A stretch of 64,000 bases of DNA from Doryteuthis pealeii (GCA_023376005.1 CM042145.1:67243265-67307264), one strand, 5' to 3'. Counted from the first letter of the stretch, positions 21,721-32,921 are shown. Program-made: numbers and translations. Notes: generated from the letters alone by a model not told the origin.

Positions 21721-22533
21721 GGTCGAAATTGTATGTAAATTTCAGACATCAGACAAACCATCTGAATATCTATTGTAAATAATTCCGCCAATAAATTCAT
21801 ACTAAGTCTATCTATATTTCGATTTATTTGAAGTACGTTGTTTTGCGGCATAAAATAAGAATGCTTTTATTTCCACAACCAGTCAAACTATTCAGTGATA
21901 TATCTAGCGACTGCGTTTTATATAACAAAAATACCCTTTTTTGAACAGGTTTCTGTTCCCGTGTTCGGCGCCATTATCATTCTCTTTTCCCGGTGTCTTT
22001 TTCTCTTTTTTAATTCATATTCTTTCTTTACTTCTTTTGCTTTGTTCTTTGCTGACCTCAGCTCTATTGAGCCACTAGTAAACATAAACGAAGCAGCTCA
22101 TAAACAAGCATATTAGTAAACAAATAACGGATGATCGAAACAACAACAACAAATACAAAAAACAAAAACAACAAACAAACAAACAAACAACAAACACGTA
22201 AACACATACGGGGCAACGCAGATAAAGAAATGCGAAAAGCGGAAGGAAGAAAATAAAAAATAAAAATAAAATTTTGAAAATAAATTTACAACAAAATACA
22301 TTGCAAACGCATGTTTCTGCCCGGCAGTTAATATTATTCAGACAAATATCGAGAAAGAATTAAGGTATGGAGTGTTTGCTTTTGCGCACCGAATGATATA
22401 AGAAAATTCAGTTGGAGAGCAGGAAAAGGCTTCGTTATTTATTTGCACATAGACGGTTGGTTGTCGACGAGTTATTGTGTTTCTATGAATTAATATGTTT
22501 TTGCATAATGGGTAAGCAGGCCTGGTTTTGTAT
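21721..22533. other. AT-rich stretch without recognisable gene
   Basis: AAC and CAAA runs near 22140-22200 and no convincing coding signal. Confidence 0.45.
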
Positions 22534-22586
22534 TCTATCTATCTATCTATCTATCTATCAATCTATCTATCTATCTATTTGTCTAC
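22534..22586 (+). repeat. (ATCT)n microsatellite
   Basis: About 12 units with small interruptions. Confidence 0.9.
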
Positions 22587-22621
22587 CTATCATATGAATA
22601 AATAGTTATTTAGAAGCATAC

Positions 22622-22623
<2 letters not shown>

Positions 22624-22676
<53 letters not shown>
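22624..22676 (+). repeat. (TA)n microsatellite
   Basis: About 26 TA units. Confidence 0.95.
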
Positions 22677-22677
<1 letters not shown>

Positions 22678-22837
22678 AGGTCGGTCGTTGATTGGGTTTG
22701 TGGCAACCCTTGATGCACCAATTCTTTCCTATCAACCGTGCCAAAAAGTGTGGATGGTCCAACACAAGCCTTCACCACTATAAAAAATCACTGTGGTTGA
22801 ATGAACCCTCATGCGTCGAAAATCGACGAGAGAGTCC

Positions 22838-22895
<58 letters not shown>

Positions 22896-22899
22896 ATAT
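22838..22899 (+). repeat. (TA)n microsatellite
   Basis: TA units with two TAAT interruptions. Confidence 0.95.
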
Positions 22900-22963
22900 G
22901 AAAAGGTGGAATGAAAACATCACACAATGCTGTTAAAGAGAAAACAATTTATAATATAATCAT

Positions 22964-23012
22964 AGCTGATATTAATCAATATTTCGATTTTACAAAAATC
23001 ATCATCAGAGCT
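22964..23012 (-). ncRNA. Hammerhead ribozyme with full-length stem III
   Basis: Minus strand: stem I AGCU/AGCU (4 bp), core CUGAUGA, stem II GAUUUU/AAAAUC (6 bp, preceded by one extra U), GAAA whose last A opens stem III AUAUU/AAUAU (5 bp, loop GAUU), and cleavage triplet AUC. Unlike the SINE copies, stem III is long enough to fold as a monomer. The extra U at the base of stem II may reduce activity. Confidence 0.65.
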
Positions 23013-23090
23013 CATTTACTCCGTGGTGTTTGTGATCGGAGATAAATGTCAAATCAGTTCAAAAACAAAAAACCTTAATTTTTGTTTTAA

Positions 23091-23136
<46 letters not shown>

Positions 23137-23162
23137 CTGATTTAGGTCCTTAAACACACACA

Positions 23163-23222
<60 letters not shown>
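23091..23222 (+). repeat. Two (TA)n microsatellites
   Basis: TA runs at 23091-23131 and 23166-23222, separated by a CA-rich stretch. Confidence 0.95.
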
Positions 23223-23224
<2 letters not shown>

Positions 23225-23329
23225 TAAATTAGGCTAGTTGGTGTTAAGAATGATTTTAATGTAAAAAAAAACTTATATAAAATTACAAAGACGAAATAAA
23301 CTAAATAATAACGCGCACAAAAAGATTAT

Positions 23330-23745
23330 AATTATTTCAATCTTATTTTAATTGATTTTTACATAAGATTAAGAATAGGGTTGTTTTTTTTATTTTTGAG
23401 AATAAATCAATAATATTAGAAATCAATAACACAAAGTAATTATCTATTAAATCCGTTTTGTTAAAATCAGTATGCAAATTAGCCAGACTACATACTATGT
23501 GAACTTTTATTTCTTAATGATATGTAACTTATATTGCAGGATTTTATGCGCTTTTTTTAGGCAAATCTAACTCTGCTGGACTTTACTGGAGGCATCAATC
23601 GATAAATAATATGCTAATTAAGATTGAATAATGATTACTTAATAATCATTGAAATAGTTCGAATAAGTAAGGGACTCGTGAAGTGGTGGCGACGTAGTTT
23701 CGATTACTGATAGACCAACACATAATCTCAATTATGATATAAGGA
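23330..23745 (-). mobile_element. Old diverged Helitron copy
   Basis: Minus strand shows TCATAATTGAGATTATGTG and ATCAGTAATCGAAAC, matching the 5' end of copies H1-H4, and TATGCAAATTAGCC of their interior, but with many changes. A terminal CTAG was not located. Confidence 0.5.
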
Positions 23746-24354
23746 TAATAAGCAGTGTTAAAAAATATGATTTGATATTATTATATTAAAGTTATTTTAA
23801 ACAGAGGAGGTATAGACTAAGAATAGAATAGCTTGTTCGTTACCTTCTCCCGTCTCTCTAAACTTTCATTCCTCAATTTTCCTAATTTAACTATTTCATT
23901 AAATTAGACTGTACCGAAAGAAAATACTACCATTTCTTTTTTAATGACTTTTTTAAAGATTTATCGTTGGCATTTTAGTTCATGTTTATCAAAATAAAAC
24001 AAAACAATTACAAATAAGTATTACCATGAAAATATTTATCAAAATCATTATTTTATGATCAAGATTTTTGTAATTGGTTTATAGACTTTATTTTTAAAAT
24101 CTGCATTGACAGTAAGTTTCCCGTTCGAGGAGGAATATCAAATAAGTGGCTACTGTAATTAATAATTCTATTTATTATATTGTTCAAAGATATCACCTCT
24201 TATTCTTCTTTCTAATAAAGTATTTCTAATAAAGTAGTTAATCTTAATTTCTGTAATCTCTCCCTGTAACTCTAATCTTTTACTCTTTTTTATCATTTTG
24301 TCACTCTTTTTGTATGCCCCCCAATCCCAATATTACACTGCAATTTCCATGTCT
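23746..24354. other. AT-rich stretch without recognisable gene
   Basis: Weak similarity to the Helitron interior near 23850-23900 (TTTCATT..TCAATTTTCCTAATTTAA). No gene is seen. Confidence 0.4.
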
Positions 24355-24690
24355 AGACAATGTGCTGATGATACATAATTATTGGATCCCTAATATCTTT
24401 TTAAGGTAGTGTAGAAATCATTATGGCGATCAGTACAGCTGATGGCCTTGAGAGTGAGTGTCGGCGCTTGACCTCGATCTCACATTGCGTTCTGGGGATG
24501 GAACGTGAGAACCGGAAGGCAATAGAAGGCCCCCTTCCGGTTTAAGGATACTAAGTAAGTAACTTAGTCAGTTAGAACTTAGAAGCCGAGCTAGCAAGAT
24601 GTAAGGATCCGCGCGCATTGTCTGGTCTGGGGATTTATGAATAAAGTAACATCAACATAAATCGAAGTCTTGTGTTCATTACTAAAAACT
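24355..24690 (+). mobile_element. LTR-like element end (plus copy)
   Basis: Contains GATGGCCTTGA, CTTCCGGTTTA, TGGTCTGGGGATT, an AATAAA signal (24642-24647) and GTCTTGTGTTCATTACTAAAAACTA. The same ordered blocks occur in reverse complement at 26505-26930. TGTGCTGATGATAC near 24360 could be the LTR start. The downstream sequence does not show gag or pol motifs. Confidence 0.55.
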
Positions 24691-25608
24691 AACAATGACA
24701 CAAGGCTTCTGATAACTAGAAACCCCAAGAGAAATCAGACCCGGAATCCTCAATAGAAGACCAGACGATACCTTAGAAGATATACCAGACCAAGGTAGAA
24801 GATAGACGACCAGAATAGCAAAGCCGGCCAGAAGAATAGACGACCAGTGTAAGAAGTAGTAAGAAAGGTATATAACGTTATATAGATTTGGTATCGTGAA
24901 AAGACCAGTATATAACATATACCTATTTAGTGCCGGTAAAGAAGGCGCTATGCAACACTGAGGCCTGAGTATAATATTCCATATGAGCACTTATTAGGGT
25001 TTTAACATTTGCCTTTCTTGAGATATAATTTATAACCATCCAGCCAATTATTCCATTTGCCCTCAAAATAATCGACAAAACATATTTGCCCGCTTTAAAA
25101 GAAACATCAAAGTCAACCATAGACCACATTTCTCATTTACGTTTATGATTTTCCTGTTACTTAATCTATGTTCCACTTTAATATTTTTGGATTCACTGTG
25201 TAATACTGTTATTCCTGTTAATAATGGTTTAACAATTAGTTTAACATAATCACCAAATAGTTCTATTTCTGATGTTATATCATTAGGTAAATCATTTAGG
25301 AATATTAAAACAACAAATATCCCAGTACTGATCCTTAAGCAACACCGGAGGGTATATACTGTGTTACCAATTTTTAGTTTCATTTTTCTGTCAAAAGTAT
25401 CTTAAGATACTCATTTCTTTAAAAATACCAAACATTTTCATTTTCACTAGTAATCGATAATGGGATATTGTTCACTAAAATCCAAATATATAATATCTGC
25501 ACTATCTCTTCCATCAAATATTCATTCATTATATGAATCTTTTTTCAACTTATTAGATAGTGTTCATTTACTATTTACAAAACCATGTTAATTACACTTG
25601 TTATCATT
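24691..25608. other. Unclassified sequence between LTR-like end and R600 copy
   Basis: AGACCAG/GAAGAT-rich words at 24730-24870, then AT-rich DNA. The 102- and 106-codon minus frames here show no domain. Confidence 0.4.
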
Positions 25609-25963
25609 CCCTATAGAATCCCGCCCTGTCAGCTGGGGCGTTAGAATGCACCGACTGCACCTCTGTAGAGGGGTAAGACTCCCCCCAATGGTGCCACTTG
25701 TTGGCCGTGGGTGGCGACCTGTGATGCTTAAGGATGGATTCCAGGTGGATGAGCAGTTCATGACTTGCAATACTCCACTTTGGCCCTTTCTTGGACTAGA
25801 CGGGCGGTCGGAGAGGCCCCCTCCGATCAATCGGCTGGTCACGTCAAGCCCTAGCACCTATATGATTTTCCCAACCCTATTGCCCTTATGGCAAGCCCCA
25901 ACCCCTTTTTATCATGTGGGTGCTAGAAGGCGGTGGCTGCGGGTCTACAAATCCTGGGAATGA
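25598..25963 (+). CDS. Conserved open frame in R600 retroposon, unknown protein
   Basis: 121 codons open, of which about the last 100 recur in copies 2 and 3. Shared blocks are VGRGWRPVMLKD, VDEQFMTCNTPLWP, LGLDGRSERPPPINRLVTSS and GARRRW. All three copies keep the frame open although they differ at many bases and copy 3 carries an in-frame deletion. The ATG lies upstream of the element boundary, so the annotated start is arbitrary. The frame could be a genuine small protein, a remnant of a longer ORF, or chance; no domain is recognised. Confidence 0.35.
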   Translation: MLSFPIESRPVSWGVRMHRLHLCRGVRLPPMVPLVGRGWRPVMLKDGFQVDEQFMTCNTPLWPFLGLDGRSERPPPINRLVTSSPSTYMIFPTLLPLWQAPTPFYHVGARRRWLRVYKSWE

Positions 25964-26217
25964 CGTTAAACTCTATCTGATGGTGAGGTTCCAGTTTTGG
26001 AGGTTTGGGGAATGTGGAGTACCCCTTCATCACCATTGCTCCCAGGTCCACTCTGACCAGGAATGGTAGTACCTGTTAGGGTCCCATCTATGGGTTAAAT
26101 AGAAAAATGTATTTGTAAAAAAATTGTATTATCCATTAAGAATTGATTTATTTCAAAACATTATCGGCACTAAATGACCCACTGAGGTTGATATGCCGTA
26201 AAACAAACCAAACCAAA
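25621..26217 (+). mobile_element. R600 retroposon, copy 1 (complete, 597 bp)
   Basis: Starts CCGCCCTGTCAGCTGGGGCG and ends AAACAAACCAAACCAAA. A perfect 12-bp target duplication CCCTATAGAATC (25609-25620 and 26218-26229) flanks it. Target duplication, fixed ends and a CAAAC-repeat tail indicate retroposition by a LINE-type enzyme. No tRNA-like A/B boxes were found, so it is either a SINE with another promoter or the deletion derivative of a larger element. Confidence 0.85.
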
Positions 26218-26229
26218 CCCTATAGAATC

Positions 26230-26504
26230 AAATATCATTTATTATAAGTTCTTAAAGACTGTTGGATGTATTTCATCTGGCTCCATTATTTTACTAACAT
26301 CCAACCTGAATAATTATAGTTCTATGTCTTTAGTTCTTCCGTATTTTCTTTGATACCCTCCTCATAATAACTTTACTGTAATGGAGCAAACTCTTCAAAA
26401 GAATGAACAGATTGATAACATTTTGCTAATACAACTGTTGTTCCAACTGTTGAGTCCTTTTGTTGTATACTCTCTTTACTTCTATTATTCTTCTGCTCAT
26501 CTTT
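26230..26504. other. AT-rich stretch
   Basis: No feature seen. Confidence 0.4.
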
Positions 26505-26930
26505 GGTGTCTTACGTTCTTCTTCTAGCGTTTGGACTTCGTCTTGGGGACTTCGTTTCTGGTCTTCCATTGGCTATTTCTCTTTATCCGAAGACCTGTGT
26601 TATTGGTAGTTTTTAGCTAATAACCCAAGACTTTGATTTGCTTTAGATCTATTTTATTCCGAAATCCCCACCAGACCACCTGCGCAGATTGAGTCGGCCG
26701 TGCGCTTAACACGACTTATCACCTTCGTGGTTTGGCCGATACTGAACCAAAATCTCTTTCTAATCTAAACCGGAAGAGGGTCTTTTCCACCGATTCTCAC
26801 GGTATCCCCCAGAAGGAGAATCAGACTGAGGTCAAGCCGAGTCACTCAATCCTTCAAGGCCGCCGGCTGCAAATCATAACAGCCATTTTGGTTTCTACAC
26901 TAATGGTACATAAGTATTAGGAATCTAATA
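26505..26930 (-). mobile_element. LTR-like element end (minus copy)
   Basis: Reverse-complement counterpart of 24355-24690: GGCCTTGA, TTGACCTC, CTTCCGGTTTA, TGGTCTGGTGGGGATTT, AATAAAATA and GTCTTGGGTTATTAGC followed by TAAAAACTA. The two are clearly related but diverged and opposed, so they are separate insertions rather than one element's LTR pair. Confidence 0.55.
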
Positions 26931-27317
26931 ATTATGTAACACTTTAATTCATCTTTCTTATCTTCTTCTTTACAGTACTAACATTTTGGGGAATTTTAGT
27001 TTTTGATCATACATATTTGAATAATGATTTACAATTGTATTTAGTAATTTTAACAAATCTTTATTCATGTTTAAACTTTGCTTTATTAAAACGTCTTAAT
27101 AATTTTCCATATTAGGTATAATTACAAATTCTTCCCAAGCTTTATATTTTTTACCAAATAGACGATTATTCTATCAAGATAATTTTACCCATAGATTTTG
27201 TTTAGAAAATTTTATGATAACTTCAAGAATATGTTCCATGATTGATTTTATCGTTCTAATTCTTCCTATATTTCATTAATACCAGCATTACTCATAAAAC
27301 AAAGTTGAATGTTTATA

Positions 27318-28130
27318 GGTCCTGCGTTTTGAGTGTTCTATTGTACTCTTCAGAAATATAGACCCTTCAAAATTCTTGAACACTTGCAGCAGAAATGTTT
27401 GAGACACATTCTAAACATCAAGTGGAATTCCAACACACCTAACACAAGTTCTTACAGGGGCAGGATGCACGAACATTAAAACACTCATCATAACGGCTCA
27501 AATGTGATGGGCAAGTCATGTTGTGTGTATGAGTGATGTTAGAATGCCAAAGCAACTCCTTTACGGTCAGCTTCATGGTGGTAAAAGGCATAAGCCATGG
27601 AAGTGGTTTAAGGATTGCTTAAAAAGCAACCTTATAAAAATAGAAATAGACCCTGACAACTGGAAAAAGCTGATATTGAAGATAACTGACTGGAGAATTC
27701 ATGTACCAGTTTTGAGAGTGAAAGAATTGAGCATGAAAACCTCAACCGTTAACTTCGAAAGGGATACACCTGTCATATTGGTGAGAACACGGAAAGTTGG
27801 AAATATCAAACATGTGGTCGGATTCTGCTTTCTAAGTCTGGATATGTTAATCATAGGAAATCTCATCAGGGAGAATTTATGCACACCCCAGGATCAAACA
27901 ATGTGACTTGTGCGATCTGTAACAAAGTCTGTGAGTTGGCTTGTGGTCTTAAGAGACATATGGTGGTGCATAAGCATCAAATTTTATCATCTGATCCATC
28001 TGATAGAATGGGAAGGACGTCCTTCCTATGTCATATTTGCATGAAACTTAGTGGATATGCAGCGGGATTGATGAGCCATTTGAGGGCTCATGGGGGGAAA
28101 GGTTCTGGTGGTTGTGTTATAGGATTGTGA
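27318..28130 (+). mobile_element. LINE-C: C-terminal end of a non-LTR retrotransposon with C2H2 zinc fingers
   Basis: About 27350-27520 reads, in changing frames, CLRHILNIKW, GAGCTNIKTLIIT and MPKQLLYGQLHGGKR. The frame 27523-27906 continues WFKDCLKSNL and IEIDPDNWKKL. The frame 27879-28130 carries two C2H2 fingers, CAICNKVCELACGLKRHMVVH and a decayed CHICMKLSGYAAGLMSHLRAH in which the fourth-position Cys spacing is preserved. This is the C-terminal tail of a LINE common in invertebrates, downstream of the polymerase domain. At least three frameshifts or stops show it is dead. The fingers probably bound nucleic acid during integration. Confidence 0.8.
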
Positions 28131-28361
28131 GGGACGGCAGTGATCTGTAATGATTATGCTATTGCTATATAAGTATAAATATGTTGGTATAAAATTAACA
28201 AAACCCTATACGGTTGCCTATGTATATGTATGTATGTGTATAAACTTACTCGAAGTCCAAATTTTTAAGAAGGACTTAAAATTTGGAAAAGAGTTATGAG
28301 GTTCATGTGTAGTCTTTGACTGTGAAAAAACACCAGATATGACACGTAGATAGGGTTAGAT

Positions 28362-28364
<3 letters not shown>

Positions 28365-28425
<61 letters not shown>
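28365..28425 (+). repeat. (GA)n microsatellite
   Basis: About 30 GA units. Confidence 0.95.
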
Positions 28426-28427
<2 letters not shown>

Positions 28428-28429
28428 GT

Positions 28430-29215
28430 CAGTTAGGCTTTTGTCAGTCAGAGAGATAACAGATAAGTTTGGGACAGCTAGCCGAAAGGAGTTAGTTCTT
28501 GGCTGCTGAAGTGAACAGTCAAGTCAAGAGCGAACAGAACCGGCGGCCCAGGAGAATCACCCCCTCGCGGCTCGGTTAAGCGGACAGAGAGATGAATGGG
28601 GAAATAAGAAGCGATGAGTGAATTTTCTTGTGGGATACACCTTCCTTGGGCCGAAATAATGTACACGCTACCCTTGCCTCTTTGTTGTTGCTGATCTTTA
28701 TGTTATTATGTTTATTTCTTCTGACTCTCCGCAGTCGGTGTGCAACTGAAGATACAACAGATACGATACGACGGAAAAGAAGACAAAGGAGTTCAGCTCC
28801 GGCTGGGGAAGCCGATAGTGTCAAAAATCGTAACCCCACTAATAGGTTGTATTTCAAAGATGCAATTTTCTATTTCCGATTCTTTTTGGTTTTTCGCAAA
28901 AAAATGTGTTTCTGTTATACAAATTATTTTATACACACGTGGATACGGTTATTCATATGCACTCCCGCACGTGTATACAGTCATAACGTCACAGCCTACA
29001 CGCATTTTCATACACACGCGCATGAAAACATACGCACACGTACAAAAAAAACAAAAAAAAAAACGCATTCCCGTAAACATACAACACGAGAATACAATTA
29101 TAAACAAATACCATCATTTTCAAAAAAAAATTCATTTAACTAGAAATGCCATAACAAGACGACTTCAGTTCCAGTGATCTTCTGAAAAAGAGATTTTATC
29201 TCGAAAATTCAAGAA
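28430..29215 (+). other. GC-richer unclassified block with exon-like segment
   Basis: A pyrimidine-rich tract ending CTCTCCGCAG (28724-28733) precedes a segment open for about 35 codons (SRCATEDTTDTIRRKRRQR and on to NPTNR) and then ..ACTAATAG|GTTG. This could be a 3' splice site and short exon, or part of a retroelement. Supporting the second view, 29181-29215 holds a decayed hammerhead (CUGAAAA, perfect stem II GAGAU/AUCUC, GAAA). Confidence 0.35.
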
Positions 29216-29439
29216 TAAAATACAGGTTAACACACAACACCATTGTTACCTTATTATTTTTTCTTTACACCTGCATTATGATAGCCTTCAAAATCAACCT
29301 CCAAACCAATATATACACAATGCTTCAAGCAAATTATAAAACTCTCTTAAATTATTTTATATTTTCTTAGCAAATAATTTTTGTTCACTTATTTTGCTTC
29401 GTAACGAATTAACGTATTTATTCTAAGTATCAACAAAGA

Positions 29440-30100
29440 TGACGTCACAGACGTATTTAAAAAAATCAATTTAACCCCACTGATTGAAAGATTTACCAGA
29501 AAATCAGGGAATTATCCGATTTTAATGTTATTTTCAGTGTTGATTTATCAATAAATGAATTCTATAATGTATCAGTTATTTTATTTACAAACTTTCTGAT
29601 TTTTTTCAAGTCACCTAACTTAAAAAAAAATATCGGGGGTGTAATATGAAAGTGAAACTAAGTTTAATTGCAGTATAAATAAAAAGACACAAGACCCAAG
29701 CAGTATATAGGAGATAAATTTTCAAAGGAGAGTTTTTGTTGAAAATAAGTACCGAAAATCTGAAAATTAAATGTAAAAAAAGAAAACAAAAAGAAAAATT
29801 TTTGAAGATTTTTTTTTTACTCTGTGGTATATGAAATATATCAATGAAAACGTTACACAGCGATATTTGTTCTGTTTAAAAGAATGGGGCCTATATTTAC
29901 AATTGAATTTTCTCCAAAAAAAATTAGATACCATACTCAAATAGGCTTATTTTTGAACAAATATTTACTTTTATAATCTAAAAATATGAAATTTGAAACT
30001 TAAAATCAAGCGATGTATATTTTAAATGAATTTCATCTATTAATTAGGTATACAAATTGTTGAACGCAAGGCGCATATGGATGACGCAAATGGTGACATT
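29440..30100 (+). repeat. Dispersed ~650-bp repeat, copy A
   Basis: Blocks such as AAATCAGGGAATTATC, GTGTTGATTTATCAAT, GCAGTATAAATAAA, GTACCGAAAATC and TTTTAAATGAATTTCAT recur in the same order at 39180-39830. Non-coding. Its type is unknown. Confidence 0.75.
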
Positions 30101-30522
30101 CCTTTTACAGAATTTTGCTTTATTCACATTGAATCAGTTTGATTGAAACGATTTGATTTGAAATCTCGGCCATCGTAGTTTTCCACTTGGTTCTTTTGTA
30201 AACAAAACCCATGTGAATTTTTTAGATCGTTTAATTTTTTTACGTGTTTGGAACAAAAAGAAAGATATTTCATTTAAATTAATATCTACAAGTTAGTAAA
30301 TTTTATTAAATTTTAGTTAGTAATGTTCAGTACATAGTGTATTTAATGTTTTTGTAAATGATTTCGTAACATTTCAGGCTTAATTTAACGTTTAAAATAT
30401 ATAAAAAAATAATTACATATGTTTTATTATTTTGTTTTTTTACTGGTGCTCATTATGCTACTACGTTTCAACTTAAATAATCGATAATTTTCTTAATAAT
30501 CAAGACTTAAATATAAAATAAG

Positions 30523-30617
30523 ATCATGGAAAATGTGACATAAATAACTAAGAGAATGGTGACGTTGACAGTGACGTTGATGATGACATAGTTTCGACAG
30601 AGATACACATAATATGC

Positions 30618-30618
<1 letters not shown>
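30523..30618 (-). mobile_element. Helitron 5' fragment
   Basis: ATCATGGAAAATGTGACATAAATAACTAAG and CATAGTTTCGACAGAGATACACA (read on plus) match the 5' portion of the Helitron family in minus orientation. The extreme TC end has run into the TA array. Confidence 0.6.

Positions 30619-30664
<46 letters not shown>
30619..30664 (+). repeat. (TA)n microsatellite
   Basis: About 22 TA units. Confidence 0.95.
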
Positions 30665-30666
<2 letters not shown>

Positions 30667-30835
30667 GGGGGTCCTCAGCGCTGCATCCAATGTCCGCACA
30701 GAGCTGGCCGGCCCATACTGGCGTGCCCAGAGGAAGATGTCACTTATGAGTTTGTCCTTGCTTCTCCAGCTGTGTCCTGCGTGTCTAGTTCGTCTTACCC
30801 GGATGACTTGGGTGATATGGGGCAGGTGACCGTAC
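30665..30835 (-). mobile_element. RTE-like LINE C-terminal fragment
   Basis: The minus strand reads QLYGHLPHITQVIRVRRTRH, AGHSWRSKDKLISDIFLWAR and RTLDAALRTP. This is the same C-terminal block as at 34870-35040 and is characteristic of an abundant RTE-type endonuclease-reverse transcriptase. Only ~57 codons remain. Confidence 0.8.
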
Positions 30836-31200
30836 AGCTGTTTTCTCGTGTAGTATTGTTTCCGAAGAAAACAATAAAGTTGGTTGTTAACTAATATTTT
30901 TTGCGTTCGTGTCAGTTCTTTTTACGAAACGAGAGAAATAGTGAACTCGTTTTCGTTTCAGGCAAATAAGGACCGAATGACATTACCCGACGCAGAAAAG
31001 ACAGACATCAACTGAAGCGGATAGAAGAAATCAACAGAAGATGCTAAGATTAAGAGTCGAGCTGTAATTCACATGTTTCAACCTTCACTTTCAGATCAAG
31101 CACCCACTGACACAGCAGTCATTGGAAACGCAACAAACATTCCTTCGGGGTCTGTGGCTACACAACGAATGTTCACAGACCTATTGTGACTACGATACTT
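30836..31200. other. Unclassified, LTR-like features
   Basis: ACAATAAAGTTGG (30869-30881) looks like a poly(A) signal region. A frame from 30976 starts MTLPDAEKTDIN, then hits stops. No firm assignment. Confidence 0.3.
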
Positions 31201-31325
31201 ATCGTTTTAATGCCGGTTACGTTTCGATTTGGATCGTGGCTAAATGAAAGTTGAAGTGCAGGTACGTAATAAGAAAACATGAAAGTATAACACATACATA
31301 CATATATAATTATACGTACACATGC

Positions 31326-31328
<3 letters not shown>

Positions 31329-31369
<41 letters not shown>
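31329..31369 (+). repeat. (TA)n microsatellite
   Basis: About 20 TA units. Confidence 0.95.
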
Positions 31370-31372
<3 letters not shown>

Positions 31373-31427
31373 AGTAATCCACAAACACTTGTTTCGAGGT
31401 ATCACCTCTCATCAGTGTGGTTATACA
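31373..31427 (-). ncRNA. Hammerhead ribozyme, type I
   Basis: Stem I CCACA/UGUGG (5 bp) plus a short outer GUA/UAC helix, core CUGAUGA, perfect stem II GAGGU-GAU-ACCUC, GAAA, minimal stem III AC/GU (loop AAGU), and triplet GUU. Confidence 0.8.
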
Positions 31428-31682
31428 TTAACAGCTAGCCCTGACCGGGTTTAAGACCCGAATGAACTTTCGTTCGCCAAGCCTCTTACCCGTGCGGCCA
31501 GAGGCAGCTGTCAAATATAGGAGAATATTTAATTTCTACATTTCTAAGCGGAAATGAATTCACTAGAGTCCTCAAACTTTTGTAAACAAAGCGAGGGTTA
31601 GCTACACGCCAGAACGGTGAATTTTACAATTAAATCCCTATTTAGAAAACTCAACCAAAGTGCGAGTATATATATAATAAAT

Positions 31683-31739
31683 AAGTAATTCACAGACACG
31701 TGTTTCGAGGTATCACTTCTCATCAGTGTGGCTATACTT
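31683..31739 (-). ncRNA. Hammerhead ribozyme, type I
   Basis: Stem I CACA/UGUG then an internal loop and an outer AAGUA/UACUU helix. Core CUGAUGA, stem II GAAGU-GAU-ACCUC with one A-C mismatch, GAAA, stem III AC/GU (loop ACGU), and the canonical cleavage triplet GUC. Confidence 0.8.
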
Positions 31740-31748
31740 TAACAGCTA

Positions 31749-32560
31749 CAATTCCATATCAAATCATCCAGGTCATGTCACCAACCTCCTTCAAATTTTC
31801 TGAAATTTTGTCCAAGTGTGGATTATGATAAAGTTAACTAATCCCCAAAATTAGAGCTTCCAATTTTAAGCTCTCCAAATTTGAGGGGAGGGGGTCACAA
31901 AAAATGGCGATTTTTTGTAATCTAGTTTTGTCTGTAAAATAAGGTCTAGAGCTTGATATAATATAAGTGTTACCCTTCAAATCAGAAGTGAAGAAGCGGT
32001 TTAATAAGTAGTCCACTCATTTGGATCAAGTGTGAGAATTATTTTTCTCCTCCCCCTCTTTCTATAACTTGGTAGCGAGTTGGTGAGGTGGTCGCCGACT
32101 GGATTGTCCCATTTCCCTCTTTTAAAGCTGACACCCCCTCGTAGTGGTTTATACCAAGGCCTTAAAAGTCCGGCTGCGAGGCGGGTGGACAGAACTAGCA
32201 GTAGTACAAGCTGAAAGCGAGTTGGTTATACGTGCAATTCCACATTCTTCTTCCCCCTCAACTATTTGACCCAGTACGAGTAACAGTGTGTCGCGTTTTT
32301 AAAGTGGTGCTGCAAAGCCCACTAAATTTCGTAACCATTTTATTTACCTGGTCTGGTGGCTACCCCACTAAAGCTCGTTATGGCCCCTCCCCGCTGCGTC
32401 GGGATAAGCGCCTCATATTTTTCCCGACACAAGTTCTGTCCGTTAGAATAAAGGGAAGAGTTTTGACCGTTATGCAAAAATAGCGCAATCCTATGAATGC
32501 TGATAGATCTAAGTAATTTTTGAACAGGTTGCATATTTCATGATATTTATGTAATTGTGT
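31749..32560. other. Unclassified sequence without recognisable gene
   Basis: A GC-richer patch at 32060-32470 has short open frames but no domain that I recognise. Confidence 0.4.
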
Positions 32561-32921
32561 GCTTGTGCATCTGCGCATGCGTGTGTATATGAATGGGTGT
32601 ATGTGTATCTTTGTAAGAGGTTGTAAGAATTATGTTATTTTATCGCTTCAGATCTGATTTCATTGCGTTGAATGAAGCTAGCTGACATGTAAGGAAGAAA
32701 TCTGAACAAATAGAATGAGTAAAAAAAAATCATATATAGCGATCGAAATGTATCGAAACAAGATCTACATTTGTTTGTCTTCGATCTGATTTTGTTTGGA
32801 TTTTCGGTCGTTCATATTTGGTTGCTCTTCTTTTATAACTTTTAATCGGTTTATTTTTCTAACATAATGAGAAGATTATGCGTATGTAAAATATTAATAT
32901 TTTTAGAATATATATATATAT

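Larger units (their letters stand above)
31373..31748 (-). mobile_element. Retrozyme-like unit: direct hammerheads 311 bp apart with tRNA-like segment
   Basis: Two copies of the same hammerhead and its 5' flank (TGTTAA.GTATA.CCACA) lie in direct orientation 311 bp apart on the minus strand. Just upstream of the downstream copy lies a tRNA-like stretch (GGCCGCACGGGTAAG ... GGGTCTTAAACCC, 31440-31480). No protein is encoded. The layout matches retrozymes, small retroelements in which two hammerheads release a unit-length RNA that can circularise. The tRNA-like boxes are degenerate. Confidence 0.65.

Noticed and set aside
28724..28850. Second host exon (after CTCTCCGCAG)
   Set aside because: The acceptor looks good, but the downstream donor is weak (AG|GTTGTA) and a decayed hammerhead nearby favours a retroelement. 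It is kept only as an unclassified block.
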